Assembly: GCF_000507845.1 (NCBI RefSeq)
Contig: NZ_KI669454.1
Location: forward strand, 968,604 to 1,032,603
Source: Helicobacter macacae MIT 99-5501
GTDB taxonomy: Bacteria > Campylobacterota > Campylobacteria > Campylobacterales > Helicobacteraceae
Direction: 5' to 3'
Length of the DNA stretch: 64,000 nt
The stretch's first letter is position 1; every line of letters begins with the position of its first letter. Both the position numbers and the translations under genes were made by a program. Shown one piece after another: positions 17,860-26,516 of this stretch. The notes below the pieces were generated by a model. It made no database searches. It saw nothing but the letters and a program-made list of their open reading frames with translations, and was not told the DNA's origin.

Positions 17860-18125
17860 ATAGGCTACTCTCTTTAGATATTGAAGTGAAATGAAGTAAA
17901 AACGCAATTATAGTTTTTTAATCCTTTAGCTAAGCTATGATAGAACTTAATTTTTGCTAAAAATTGTGCTACAAAAAGAATCAAAAGCGCATATAAAAGC
18001 CTAAATTTAGGGCTTTGCTAGGTTGTTAATTATTTTCTTGTCTTTTTTTTGCACGATTTAGTTTGTGCGATTTTAGATTTTGGGCTTGGCTGTGGCTTAG
18101 TGCTAAGCATTTGTTTGCGATAAGA

Positions 18126-20729
18126 CTATTGCAAAACCTTATCGCAGATTTTGCGTATATTTTGGATTGTGCTTTTGTTGCGCTTTAGCATTTTTTCATC
18201 GTTTTGATTGCTATCCCACACAAGCAAATGCGCGTGTGGATAAAAGGGACTTTTAGGACTCTCTAGCCTCCCCCACCGCCAATCAAACCTTATCGGCAAT
18301 AGCACAAGCGTGGGAATCCCAAGTGCTAGCCCAAGATGTGCTAGCGCACTATCGATGCTTACAATCATATCAATATCACTTAGGGCTTCATAAGTATCTT
18401 GCCAATCAAGCAGATTTTCCCCACGATTTTGCATAAAGCTAGGGATTATGAAATCCTCCTTTTTGCCATTTATCACTTCGCGCACTTGAAAAGAGATGAT
18501 TTCGTGCGGACTATCCCTAAAGGCACACTCCAAAATCTCTAATGGAATATCTCGCTTAAACCTTTCAAAATTCCCACTGCTATTGGTATGCCAAAAGAGT
18601 GCTATTTTTTTCGCGCTAGATTTCGCGCTAGAATCTTTGCGTGATATAGGCACGATAGGTTTTGGCAGGCTTTGCCACTCTTGCAAGCTCATATCCATAA
18701 GAAAAGGAAGCGAGCATATCGGCACGGCATAGTCAAACTCATATCCACTAAGCCTTGCACTTTCTTTTTGATATGCTGTGAGTTTTGGATTTACCTCGCT
18801 ATTTTTGTGGTTTTTATCTCTAGGGAGGCTACCGATGATATGTAGATTTTCAAAGTCTTTGTTGCCATTATTTTTTAGCATTTCTAAGCTAGTGTCAAAT
18901 AGCCGAAAAAGCAGGCTTTGTGGAAAGAAAAGCACCTTTTTAGCCATAGCACACAGTTTAGCAAGTGCGGGACTAAACATTATCGTATCGCCATAGCCCT
19001 GCTCGGCATAGACAAAGACTACTTTACCATATAGCGCGTTTTTGTCCCGCGCCAAATCCTGCCTACAAGCCTCATAGTGTGATAGGCTAAGTGCCCACTT
19101 GCCTTTAGCTGTCTCATTTAGCAAGGCTAGTCTGTGCTCATAGAGTGCTAGTCCCTCTTTGTAGATTTCCTCGCTTTCTAGTAGTTGCAAAAGCATTTTA
19201 CCGCAGCTAAAAAGTGCGCTAGCATTTTTCCTCAAGCTGATTGATTTTTGAAACGCATCGTAAGCTTGCTGATAAGCCCCACTGTGCCATAGCGTATCGG
19301 CATAGAAGCTCCAAAAGTCGCTATTTGCTTGATTGAACCTCTCTAGCTCGGAGTAGAGATTTAAGGATTCTTTGTCGCGATATAAGCAGTAGAGATAAAA
19401 GGCTATACCCGGTAATATCATACAATTTATATAGCCTTGCAGGTGTTTGATTTGCTTGTCGTTTTGCCCGATAGTGCGCGGGAGGGGGGTTAGTCGCTCT
19501 TGTAATGGCTGGCACATATCAGGTAGGCTATCATTTGGCGAGGTATAAGGGATTTGCTCATTTGTGGATTTTAGATTTGCAAGTATGCCCTCTAGAGTGC
19601 GCAAAATCTCATAAAAAATCTCTAAGCACTTTTGCTCGCTACTTTTTTCATATAGTCGCCATAGACTTTCTATCGCCCTTATGGCACTTGGGTTTAGATT
19701 TCCATTTGCGTCAAACATATCTTGCAAGTCTTGCTCGCTTAGACACCATTTGCTATGCAAAATCGCCTTGTAGATTTTCTCTGCTTTTTCTAGCTCGCCT
19801 AGTGCGGTGTGTAGCTCGGCTAGGGCGCAGAGGATTTCTTTTGCTATATTCGTGTTTAGGCTTGGGATAGGGTTTGTAGCAGGACTTTCATCAATGTTTT
19901 TTGGTGGATTTTGCGCAGGGTTTTGGGAGGGGGTTTTAGGGAGATTTTGCGCGGGATTTTTTGATGGGTTTTGTGCTAGAGTATCATCGCCCCCCCCCCC
20001 CCCAATATTTTCATCTATGTGAGATTTAATCCACGCGCAATCTACAAATCCAAAATCCGCAAAGCTAGAATCCATAGCATTAGATTTGGCACTACATTGC
20101 CTGTTTTGCAGGGCAAAATCCAAAAACGGCTTAGCAAGATTTTGCAAAATCTCTTTTGACTCTTCTATATTGCCGTTGCTTGCATAAGCTTTTGCCAAAG
20201 TCAAATCATAAAACGCCATTTTGTCTTGGATAATCCAATCGCACAAAATATTTTGCGTGCTTTTGTCTTGCTCGTTTTGCGTGCTTTTATCTTGTGGGAT
20301 TTTATCTTGTGAATCCTTATGTGCTTTTTGCGCGATTTTGGCAAAGATGACTGCTTGCTTTGTGATTTTGCCGATTGCTTGCGTAGCTTTAGCCACTTCA
20401 AGCGCACTGATAGCAATCGCACTTGAGGTAAACTCCCCTAGCTCTTTTGCTCCCGCGACTATGAAGTCCTCGCCAAAATCACAACCAAAATCCTCGCCAC
20501 AATTTTTACCACAATTCCCACTAGAATCCTCGCTAGAATCCTTATCAAAGCTCTTGCCAAAATCACTCGCGCTAGATTCTTGCAAATCTAGCAAGTCTGC
20601 AAGCCTCATCACTTGAGCAAAATCCCTACTTGCAAACGCGTCTAAAATGCTATCTTTTATCCCACACAAATTTCGCCCCGCAAGCCTTTCTTGCAAGCCT
20701 TTATTGCCTAATAAATCTTTACCACCCAT
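18126..20729 (-). CDS. TPR protein with heptosyltransferase-like domain, carrying an in-frame G14 tract
   Basis: This is a probable glycosyltransferase of 867 residues. Low-complexity segments rich in Ser/Asp and Asn/Pro (about 50-80, 115-150, 240-285) come first. TPR-like helices follow (about 300-550, such as WHSGAYQQAYDAFQKSI), then a Rossmann-type GT domain (about 570-867) with AEQGYGDTIMFSPAL and the GT9-like end SIDSALAHLGLALGIPTLVLLP. The poly-G tract encodes IGGGGGDD near residue 244, and the frame is open through it. One G more stops at TGA within 2 codons; one fewer stops at TAG within 5 codons. Start ATG 20729 follows AAAGGAG. Substrate unknown; surface or flagellin glycosylation is a guess. 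Confidence 0.8.
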   Translation of the reverse strand: MGGKDLLGNKGLQERLAGRNLCGIKDSILDAFASRDFAQVMRLADLLDLQESSASDFGKSFDKDSSEDSSGNCGKNCGEDFGCDFGEDFIVAGAKELGEFTSSAIAISALEVAKATQAIGKITKQAVIFAKIAQKAHKDSQDKIPQDKSTQNEQDKSTQNILCDWIIQDKMAFYDLTLAKAYASNGNIEESKEILQNLAKPFLDFALQNRQCSAKSNAMDSSFADFGFVDCAWIKSHIDENIGGGGGDDTLAQNPSKNPAQNLPKTPSQNPAQNPPKNIDESPATNPIPSLNTNIAKEILCALAELHTALGELEKAEKIYKAILHSKWCLSEQDLQDMFDANGNLNPSAIRAIESLWRLYEKSSEQKCLEIFYEILRTLEGILANLKSTNEQIPYTSPNDSLPDMCQPLQERLTPLPRTIGQNDKQIKHLQGYINCMILPGIAFYLYCLYRDKESLNLYSELERFNQANSDFWSFYADTLWHSGAYQQAYDAFQKSISLRKNASALFSCGKMLLQLLESEEIYKEGLALYEHRLALLNETAKGKWALSLSHYEACRQDLARDKNALYGKVVFVYAEQGYGDTIMFSPALAKLCAMAKKVLFFPQSLLFRLFDTSLEMLKNNGNKDFENLHIIGSLPRDKNHKNSEVNPKLTAYQKESARLSGYEFDYAVPICSLPFLMDMSLQEWQSLPKPIVPISRKDSSAKSSAKKIALFWHTNSSGNFERFKRDIPLEILECAFRDSPHEIISFQVREVINGKKEDFIIPSFMQNRGENLLDWQDTYEALSDIDMIVSIDSALAHLGLALGIPTLVLLPIRFDWRWGRLESPKSPFYPHAHLLVWDSNQNDEKMLKRNKSTIQNIRKICDKVLQ
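19990..20003 (-). repeat. G14 contingency tract inside the glycosyltransferase gene
   Basis: This is fourteen C on the plus strand, or G14 in the coding direction. With the following C it makes five Gly codons. Both alternative frames stop within five codons. Confidence 0.95.
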
Positions 20730-20767
20730 TTTCACTCCTTTCATTTTTTTTTGAGATTTTTTTTGCT

Positions 20768-21649
20768 TTATTTAGTGCCGTATTTTTCTACCATTTTTAT
20801 GGGATTGTAGCTTTTTTTTGCCCTCCTTAGCCCCTCTATGCCCAAGTCCTCCTCTCTATTTATGAGTTCTAGTGTGCTAAACTCATTTGCTAAAAGCTCT
20901 CTATTGATGATTTGATACGCGCCTGCTATGAGTGGGTTTGCCTTTTCGATATGCACCACTGCCATTTTTTGGCTCATCACTTCCCCAAAGCTAAAAGCTA
21001 TGATTTCGCTTTCTAGTCGCACCGCTCCACCTTTTAGCCCTAGATTTTCATACTCTTTTAGCGTGTTTGTGATTCCTACAAACTCAATTTCTAGTGCTTG
21101 ATTTTTGTTTGGATTTGCCTCCAGCCACTCTTTGCCACGCGATAAAATCTCATCTGCATTGCTAGAGCTTATGTTCTCATAGCTCCATTTGCCCTCATTA
21201 TTTTGCAAAAACTGATTTAGATGATTTTTTTTCTTGTGAAATTTTCGCCCCTCAAGTTTGATAAGCTCTTGCACGCTATACACATAGTCAAAGCGCGCAA
21301 CTCGTGGCTCAAACTCTACTTGGCTAAACACGGATTTTATAGAATCAATATTTTTAGATTCTATCGACTCAAAGCGCGGGGGTAGATTTTTATCACGCAA
21401 ATATTTATCCAAAGCACGCAGGGCACTCTCTTTGCCTCCACTGCCAAATGGATAAAAAAAGTAGGGCTTCTCGCCCTCATAGCGCGTCTGCACCACCACG
21501 CAATCACTCTCAATCGCATAAGTGATTTCCCTTGCGTGCTTCCAAAGGTATAGATTCCCAAAGACAATGTCTGAAATCTCATAATCCTCGCTTTGCAAAT
21601 AGGGTTGCAAAACCTGCCTAGATTCTAGTGTGATAGGGATAAACTCCAT
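20768..21649 (-). CDS. DUF2156 (GNAT-like) protein
   Basis: This 293-residue protein has the DUF2156 pattern, a double acetyltransferase-like fold related to the C-terminal domain of lysylphosphatidylglycerol synthases. SDIVFGNLYLWK, GRKFHKKKNHLNQFLQ and IAFSFGEVMSQKMAVVHIEK are the characteristic segments, ending in RRAKKSYNPIKMVEKYG. There are no membrane segments, so it is a soluble acyl/aminoacyl-transferase-like protein of unknown substrate. ATG 21649 follows AAGGAG. It lies between pheA and the glycosyltransferase gene on the same strand. Confidence 0.82.
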   Translation of the reverse strand: MEFIPITLESRQVLQPYLQSEDYEISDIVFGNLYLWKHAREITYAIESDCVVVQTRYEGEKPYFFYPFGSGGKESALRALDKYLRDKNLPPRFESIESKNIDSIKSVFSQVEFEPRVARFDYVYSVQELIKLEGRKFHKKKNHLNQFLQNNEGKWSYENISSSNADEILSRGKEWLEANPNKNQALEIEFVGITNTLKEYENLGLKGGAVRLESEIIAFSFGEVMSQKMAVVHIEKANPLIAGAYQIINRELLANEFSTLELINREEDLGIEGLRRAKKSYNPIKMVEKYGTK

Positions 21650-21780
21650 ATATTCTCCTTAAAGATTTTACTTTTTTGCGCCTTTTGGCTTTTTTCATTT
21701 TGGCTTAGAAGCATTTTATTTTTGCATTGATTTTGTGGCTTTTGCGCGACTTATGGCAGATACGCGTTTAGATAAGCGAG

Positions 21781-22962
21781 CTAGTCCATTTTGGGATAGC
21801 TGCCAAGCCATTTGACTTGCCCACTCCATTTTTCCAAAATCTCTGCGACTTTTTCATCATCTCTATGCCCATCAAAGTCGATATAAAAGCCCGAGCTAAA
21901 ATCCCCCTTTTTGCTTTGGTTTGTCGCGTTTGAGGAGCGCACGGGGCGAGAGTCGATTTTGGTTAGATTGATTTTGGCATCTTCAAAATCTTTTAGAAAC
22001 TTAAGCAGTGTGCCAGATTTTTCAAACCCCTTTAGCGTGGCAAAAATAGAGGTTTTGTCATTGCCACTGCGCTCATTGCTAAAATCACTTATGATGACAA
22101 AGCGCGTCTTGTTGCCACTATGATTTTGGACATTGCTAAACATTATAGGAATCTCATAGATTTTTGCAGCAATCTGTGAGCATATCGCCGCGCTTTGCTT
22201 ATCCGCTTTGGCGAGCTGTGCGGCTTTTGCGGTGGATTCTGTGGGGATTTGCTCTAAGTGAAGTAGATTGTGAGCGTTTATGAAGCTATCGCACTGCCCA
22301 AAAGCTATGTCTTTGGAGTAGATTCTCTTTATTTGGCTTAGATTTTCACAAAGAGAGGCAAAGCTATGATGAATAGGTAGGATAATCTCTGCGATGATTT
22401 TTAGGCTAGAGTTTGCTAGATTGTCGATTGTCTCGCCCACTATGCCATTTGTGTTGTTTTCTATCGGCACTACGCCGTATTTGGCTTGGGAGGATTGGAG
22501 GGTTTTAAATATTGAGCTAATGTTGTTTATCGGCAGGTATTGGCTTAGTGCGCCAAATCGCTTGGCTGCGGCTTGATGAGTGTAGCTTCCTAGCGGTCCT
22601 AGATAAGCGACTTTTTCGGGCAATTCCAGATTGCGCGAGATAGCGAAAATCTCGTGATAAATCGCTTCTATCGCGCTAGTGTTTAGGTGGGCTAGCTTGT
22701 GTGTGCTAAGTCGCTTGATGATTTCTCTCTCTCGCTCGGGGCGATATATGCTTGCTTTGTTTTGGATTTTAGTTTTGCCGATTTGGGTTACGATGTGTAG
22801 CCTTGATTCTAGTAGGTTTAGGATTTTTTCATCTATGGTGTCGATTTGGCTTCGCAAGGCTTGCAAGTCTTTGTCTTGCATTCCTTTTTTTTGCGTGCTA
22901 TTTTTTTGTGGATTTTTGTTTTGTTTGTCGTGCTTGCTAGCGTTATTGTTTTTGCGTGGCAT
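21781..22962 (-). CDS. pheA: Bifunctional chorismate mutase / prephenate dehydratase
   Basis: This makes phenylpyruvate for phenylalanine (393 residues). A Lys/Asn-rich leader (1-30) precedes an AroQ chorismate mutase domain (about 33-110, LRSQIDTIDEKILNLLESR). The prephenate dehydratase domain follows (about 115-295, from VAYLGPLGSYTHQAA), and an ACT domain (about 305-390) contains DSRP for feedback binding of phenylalanine. ATG 22962 follows AAAGGA. It is 29 bases downstream of the restriction-methyltransferase gene. Confidence 0.95.
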   Translation of the reverse strand: MPRKNNNASKHDKQNKNPQKNSTQKKGMQDKDLQALRSQIDTIDEKILNLLESRLHIVTQIGKTKIQNKASIYRPEREREIIKRLSTHKLAHLNTSAIEAIYHEIFAISRNLELPEKVAYLGPLGSYTHQAAAKRFGALSQYLPINNISSIFKTLQSSQAKYGVVPIENNTNGIVGETIDNLANSSLKIIAEIILPIHHSFASLCENLSQIKRIYSKDIAFGQCDSFINAHNLLHLEQIPTESTAKAAQLAKADKQSAAICSQIAAKIYEIPIMFSNVQNHSGNKTRFVIISDFSNERSGNDKTSIFATLKGFEKSGTLLKFLKDFEDAKINLTKIDSRPVRSSNATNQSKKGDFSSGFYIDFDGHRDDEKVAEILEKWSGQVKWLGSYPKMD

Positions 22963-22991
22963 TTTTTTTATCCTTTGTGTTGTTTTGTGCG

Positions 22992-25900
22992 TTATTTGAT
23001 TTTGGCTAGCTCATTTTGGAGGTAGATACTAGCTTTTATTGCGTGGCAAGTTTGCAAAAATCCATTTAGCTCATCTTTGCTTGCTTGATAGTTTTTGCGA
23101 TATTTTAGCCACTGCTTTAGCACCTCATAGCCACCGATTTTGTATTGCCATATCTCTTTTGTTATGCCTTTGATTGATAGTTGTTTGTTTAGGGCGATTG
23201 TGTCGTTTTCATATCGTTTGGTTACTTGAGTAGAGTCTATGGGCATATCGCTTGAAAACTCTCCTACAAAATCAATACTAGCAAAATCCATATTTGGCAA
23301 AATCTCTTGGGCGGGCAATCTCATCAAATGCAAGTCTATGAGCTTTTGCCCAAGATTTGCAAAGGTTTCAAATTTTGATTTGCTTACTTCAAAATCCACT
23401 CGTGGAAAGCCGATTTTTAGGTATTCTAAATACTTCGTGCGATAATGTGGGTTAAATAAATTCGCGTAAATAAAAGCCAAAATCTGCTCTGGGCTTTTGT
23501 CTTTTAGCACTTTATGCTTATGTGCAAATTCACTAAACTCTTTTGTAAAATTGGGGATTTTAACTATTTTGCTTACTTTTCCCTCTTTGTCGCCCACTAT
23601 TTCATCATAGCGATAAAGTAGCGCAATATAAGTTCTACCTCCAATAAAATGTCCCTCTATCATTTTATCGCTAATAAAACTTACATTCTGGGAATCTAGC
23701 CCTTTTTCAAAGCCAATTCCTATATTTTTACCTTGCAAGAAGTGTTGCATTATTTCTTTGCGACTATCGCCACGCGGGATAATTTTGTTGATTTTATCTA
23801 GTGGGTAAAAAATAAATTGTGTATCAAAAGGACGATAAGCGATTTTGATAATATCTTGCTCTTTTGGATTTTCAAAGTTTTCTCTTTGTTTGTTGATTGT
23901 CCAATCTTGTGTTTCTTTGAAGTGATATTTTTGCAAAATCGATTCACGCTCTAGTTTTTGCATATCATTAAGCATTTCTTTGATTTTTATTGCACTAGGC
24001 TGTATAAGTAGATTATCTTTCCTTGAGTTTGTTCCACAATTACAAACTTCAAAAATCGCCCTAGATTCGCCCAAAGCCTTATCGCTAGCCAAAGCCCAAA
24101 AATTTTTATATTCCACATTATCAAATGTTTTTGGCACAAACCAAAAGTAGGGCGATTCAAGGGTTAAAGTTTGCCATTTGATAGTATTTAATCCATTTTG
24201 TGCTATATCATTTAGCAAGGCAAATTTATTGTTTCTGCGCAATATTTCATTGTTTTTTGTGGAGAAATAATGCACTTTGGCATACCCACCCCCTTTGTCC
24301 CCCTCCGCAGGGGAGGGGGAAAGTGAATAGTCGCCACGAGCAGGGGAGGGGCAATCTAACGATTGCTTTGTTTTGCTCGCAATGACGGTGGCTTCGTCAT
24401 TGCGAGAATCTGCGCTAGCAGATTCGTGGCAATCTATTTCTTTTTTGTGGATTACTAAAGAAACTTCGGCTTCACCTTGTTTTGCCACGCTCGCTTTGCT
24501 CGCTCGCAATGACGAATCATCACTATGTCGCACAAAAATACTTATGCAAACACCCACGCGAATGTCAAAGACATTTTCGTCCTCTCTACTATCGCCGTGT
24601 AAGTTTAGGATATAGATTTCATCAAATGATTTGGCTAGAGATTCTCTCATTTTGCGATGAGTGCGCCCGTCTAGATAGGAATTATTAGTGATAAAGCCTA
24701 GCAAACCTTTGTTTGAAGTGTCAAAAAGACTGCTAGGCTTTCTTTGCTCCAAAAGTTTCCATTGTGCAAATCGAATGAACTTTATATAATCATCATCTAA
24801 AGGCTGTATATTTGTCTCATTTAGCCCCTGCTTATAAGTGTCTAGGAGTTTTAAAATCTCTTCGCCTTTGTTTGAGGACTTGACATTATAGGGAGGATTG
24901 CCCAAAATCACAAGTAGATTTTTATTATGCTTTATGTCTCGGGCTTTTTTCCACTCATCATCTAGGCTTAGCAGAGGCATAGACATCGTGAAATTTGCAT
25001 TCTTGCTTAAATCCAAAGTGTTGTTTAGATATATGCAAAAATCCGCATCGCTAAAGTCGCTAAAACCTGCGTTTTTTAGAATCTGCCCTAGCTTTAGCCT
25101 AGCGACAATATAGGCAACAAATGAAATCTCAAAGCCATAAATATCACGCAAAAACTTATGCTTAATCGTATCATTTCTAAATGCTTCTCTCTCTTTTGAT
25201 ATGATTTTCTCAAACACACTTGCCAAAAAGCTCCCCGTCCCTGTGGCAAAATCTAGCACTTTGACTTCACTATCTAAAAACCCCTGCTTCTTGCCAAATC
25301 TGCTGATAAGTAGCTCATCAAGTGCGCTAACTATCATCTCTACCACAGGCGCAGGCGTGTAGAAAACCCCCCCTTGCTTGCGTTTTTGTGTACTTCGTAG
25401 CTCATCGTATTCTTTCAAAAAATCCTCATAAAGATAAATAGCGATTTTTTCTATTTCTAGGTTTAGAAACTTTGACATACTTGCTTTATCAAGCAGGGCT
25501 AGGGTTTTTTTGACATTATCTAGCACATAAAGCACGCGCTTTGGAATCGCGTGATTGGGCAAAGAAAAATAGATAAACTCGTGCAATGTCTTAAAATGAG
25601 ATGGCAAAAGAGTGATGAGCGAGTGCGCATCGATTTTGTCTATCTCTATGTTTTCGCTCTCTACAAATGAGACAAATAGCCCATACACAATGCTTTGAGA
25701 GATAATATCGCAAAAATCTAACTCGCTAAAATCTACTTTTTGGACAGATTTGAAAGTATCATAAGTTTTATCCCAAAACTCACAAAATAGAGCAGAGGTG
25801 CTATCGCTATGTGCGCTACTTCCCTCATCATAAGCATTTTTTAGCGATATGCTTAGATAAAAACTTTGTGAGCTAAGCACTTTGACAAGCTCAGCTTTGG

Positions 25901-26507
25901 ACTTGATTTGTGTGCTAGTATCAGCAAAAAACGCACTAATGAGGGTAAAAAACTCATCTTTTGATTCTTGGGTAAAAAGGTGTTTGTTTAGATTCTCATC
26001 AAAAAGCGTAGTATCATAAATCACTTTTCCAAAAGATAGCAAAATAAACCTACGATAGTTTGTGAGAATGATATTTGGCGAAATCTCTAAATATCGCTTG
26101 ATTTGCTCGCTTTGCGTGTCTAAGTCTTTGTCTATGTCTTTGCACTCGATAAATCCCACAAGGCTATTGTAGCTTAGCTCATCGGCTTTATCGATTTTTT
26201 TATACACATCAAAATCTGGCTTTGCATTGTTTGCAAATTCAGCTTTTGCAAACTCGGTGGCTTGATTTTGCTCTCTATTTGTTTTTTTATCTCCCACTTC
26301 ATCGTTTTTTGGTTGTTTTGATTCTTGGATTTTTGCTTCTTTGCCTTTTGCCTCTTGGATAATAGTATAGCTAGGGCTTGGCTTTAGGGCTTTAAGCAGA
26401 TTTTCTAAAGGTGTGCGAAAGCTAAGCTCTTTTGTAGCGCGTGTCTCATAGAGGGCTTTTATCTCTTGATAGTAGGTTTCTAAAATCTCGTGCTGTGCTT
26501 GGCTCAT
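22992..26507 (-). CDS. Single-chain type IIG-like restriction-methyltransferase with in-frame palindromic repeats
   Basis: This 1171-residue protein joins a nuclease-like N-terminal region and an N6-adenine methyltransferase. PD-(D/E)XK-like residues lie near 100-140 (FDVYKK ... GFIECKD). The methyltransferase has GGVFYTPAPVVEMI (about 377), motif I VLDFATGTGSF (about 420) and motif IV ILGNPPYN (about 534). A long C-terminal part is probably target recognition. No helicase motifs are seen, which argues against type I/III or ISP. Residues about 664-740 (VIASKTKQSLD, PSPARGDYSLSPSPAEGDKGG) are the translation of dispersed palindromic repeats also present at 45.3-46 kb. It sits 10 bases after lysA and 29 before pheA. 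Target site unknown. Confidence 0.85.
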   Translation of the reverse strand: MSQAQHEILETYYQEIKALYETRATKELSFRTPLENLLKALKPSPSYTIIQEAKGKEAKIQESKQPKNDEVGDKKTNREQNQATEFAKAEFANNAKPDFDVYKKIDKADELSYNSLVGFIECKDIDKDLDTQSEQIKRYLEISPNIILTNYRRFILLSFGKVIYDTTLFDENLNKHLFTQESKDEFFTLISAFFADTSTQIKSKAELVKVLSSQSFYLSISLKNAYDEGSSAHSDSTSALFCEFWDKTYDTFKSVQKVDFSELDFCDIISQSIVYGLFVSFVESENIEIDKIDAHSLITLLPSHFKTLHEFIYFSLPNHAIPKRVLYVLDNVKKTLALLDKASMSKFLNLEIEKIAIYLYEDFLKEYDELRSTQKRKQGGVFYTPAPVVEMIVSALDELLISRFGKKQGFLDSEVKVLDFATGTGSFLASVFEKIISKEREAFRNDTIKHKFLRDIYGFEISFVAYIVARLKLGQILKNAGFSDFSDADFCIYLNNTLDLSKNANFTMSMPLLSLDDEWKKARDIKHNKNLLVILGNPPYNVKSSNKGEEILKLLDTYKQGLNETNIQPLDDDYIKFIRFAQWKLLEQRKPSSLFDTSNKGLLGFITNNSYLDGRTHRKMRESLAKSFDEIYILNLHGDSREDENVFDIRVGVCISIFVRHSDDSSLRASKASVAKQGEAEVSLVIHKKEIDCHESASADSRNDEATVIASKTKQSLDCPSPARGDYSLSPSPAEGDKGGGYAKVHYFSTKNNEILRRNNKFALLNDIAQNGLNTIKWQTLTLESPYFWFVPKTFDNVEYKNFWALASDKALGESRAIFEVCNCGTNSRKDNLLIQPSAIKIKEMLNDMQKLERESILQKYHFKETQDWTINKQRENFENPKEQDIIKIAYRPFDTQFIFYPLDKINKIIPRGDSRKEIMQHFLQGKNIGIGFEKGLDSQNVSFISDKMIEGHFIGGRTYIALLYRYDEIVGDKEGKVSKIVKIPNFTKEFSEFAHKHKVLKDKSPEQILAFIYANLFNPHYRTKYLEYLKIGFPRVDFEVSKSKFETFANLGQKLIDLHLMRLPAQEILPNMDFASIDFVGEFSSDMPIDSTQVTKRYENDTIALNKQLSIKGITKEIWQYKIGGYEVLKQWLKYRKNYQASKDELNGFLQTCHAIKASIYLQNELAKIK
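24285..24514. repeat. Dispersed palindromic repeat block inside the restriction-methyltransferase gene
   Basis: It contains three units of the CGTCATTGCGAG ... CGTGGCAATC element (24361-24387, 24395-24435, 24482-24514). It also has the linking segment GGATTACTAAAGAAACTTCG and a CCCCCTCCGCAGGGG-type companion repeat (24285-24320). Near-identical stretches recur at 45.5 and 45.75 kb. The whole block is read in frame on the minus strand. Confidence 0.9.
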
Positions 26508-26516
26508 TTGTAGGCT

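Noticed and set aside
22992..26507. Type ISP or type III restriction enzyme
   Set aside because: No DEAD-box helicase motifs were found between the nuclease-like and methyltransferase parts, so a single-chain type IIG-like enzyme fits better.
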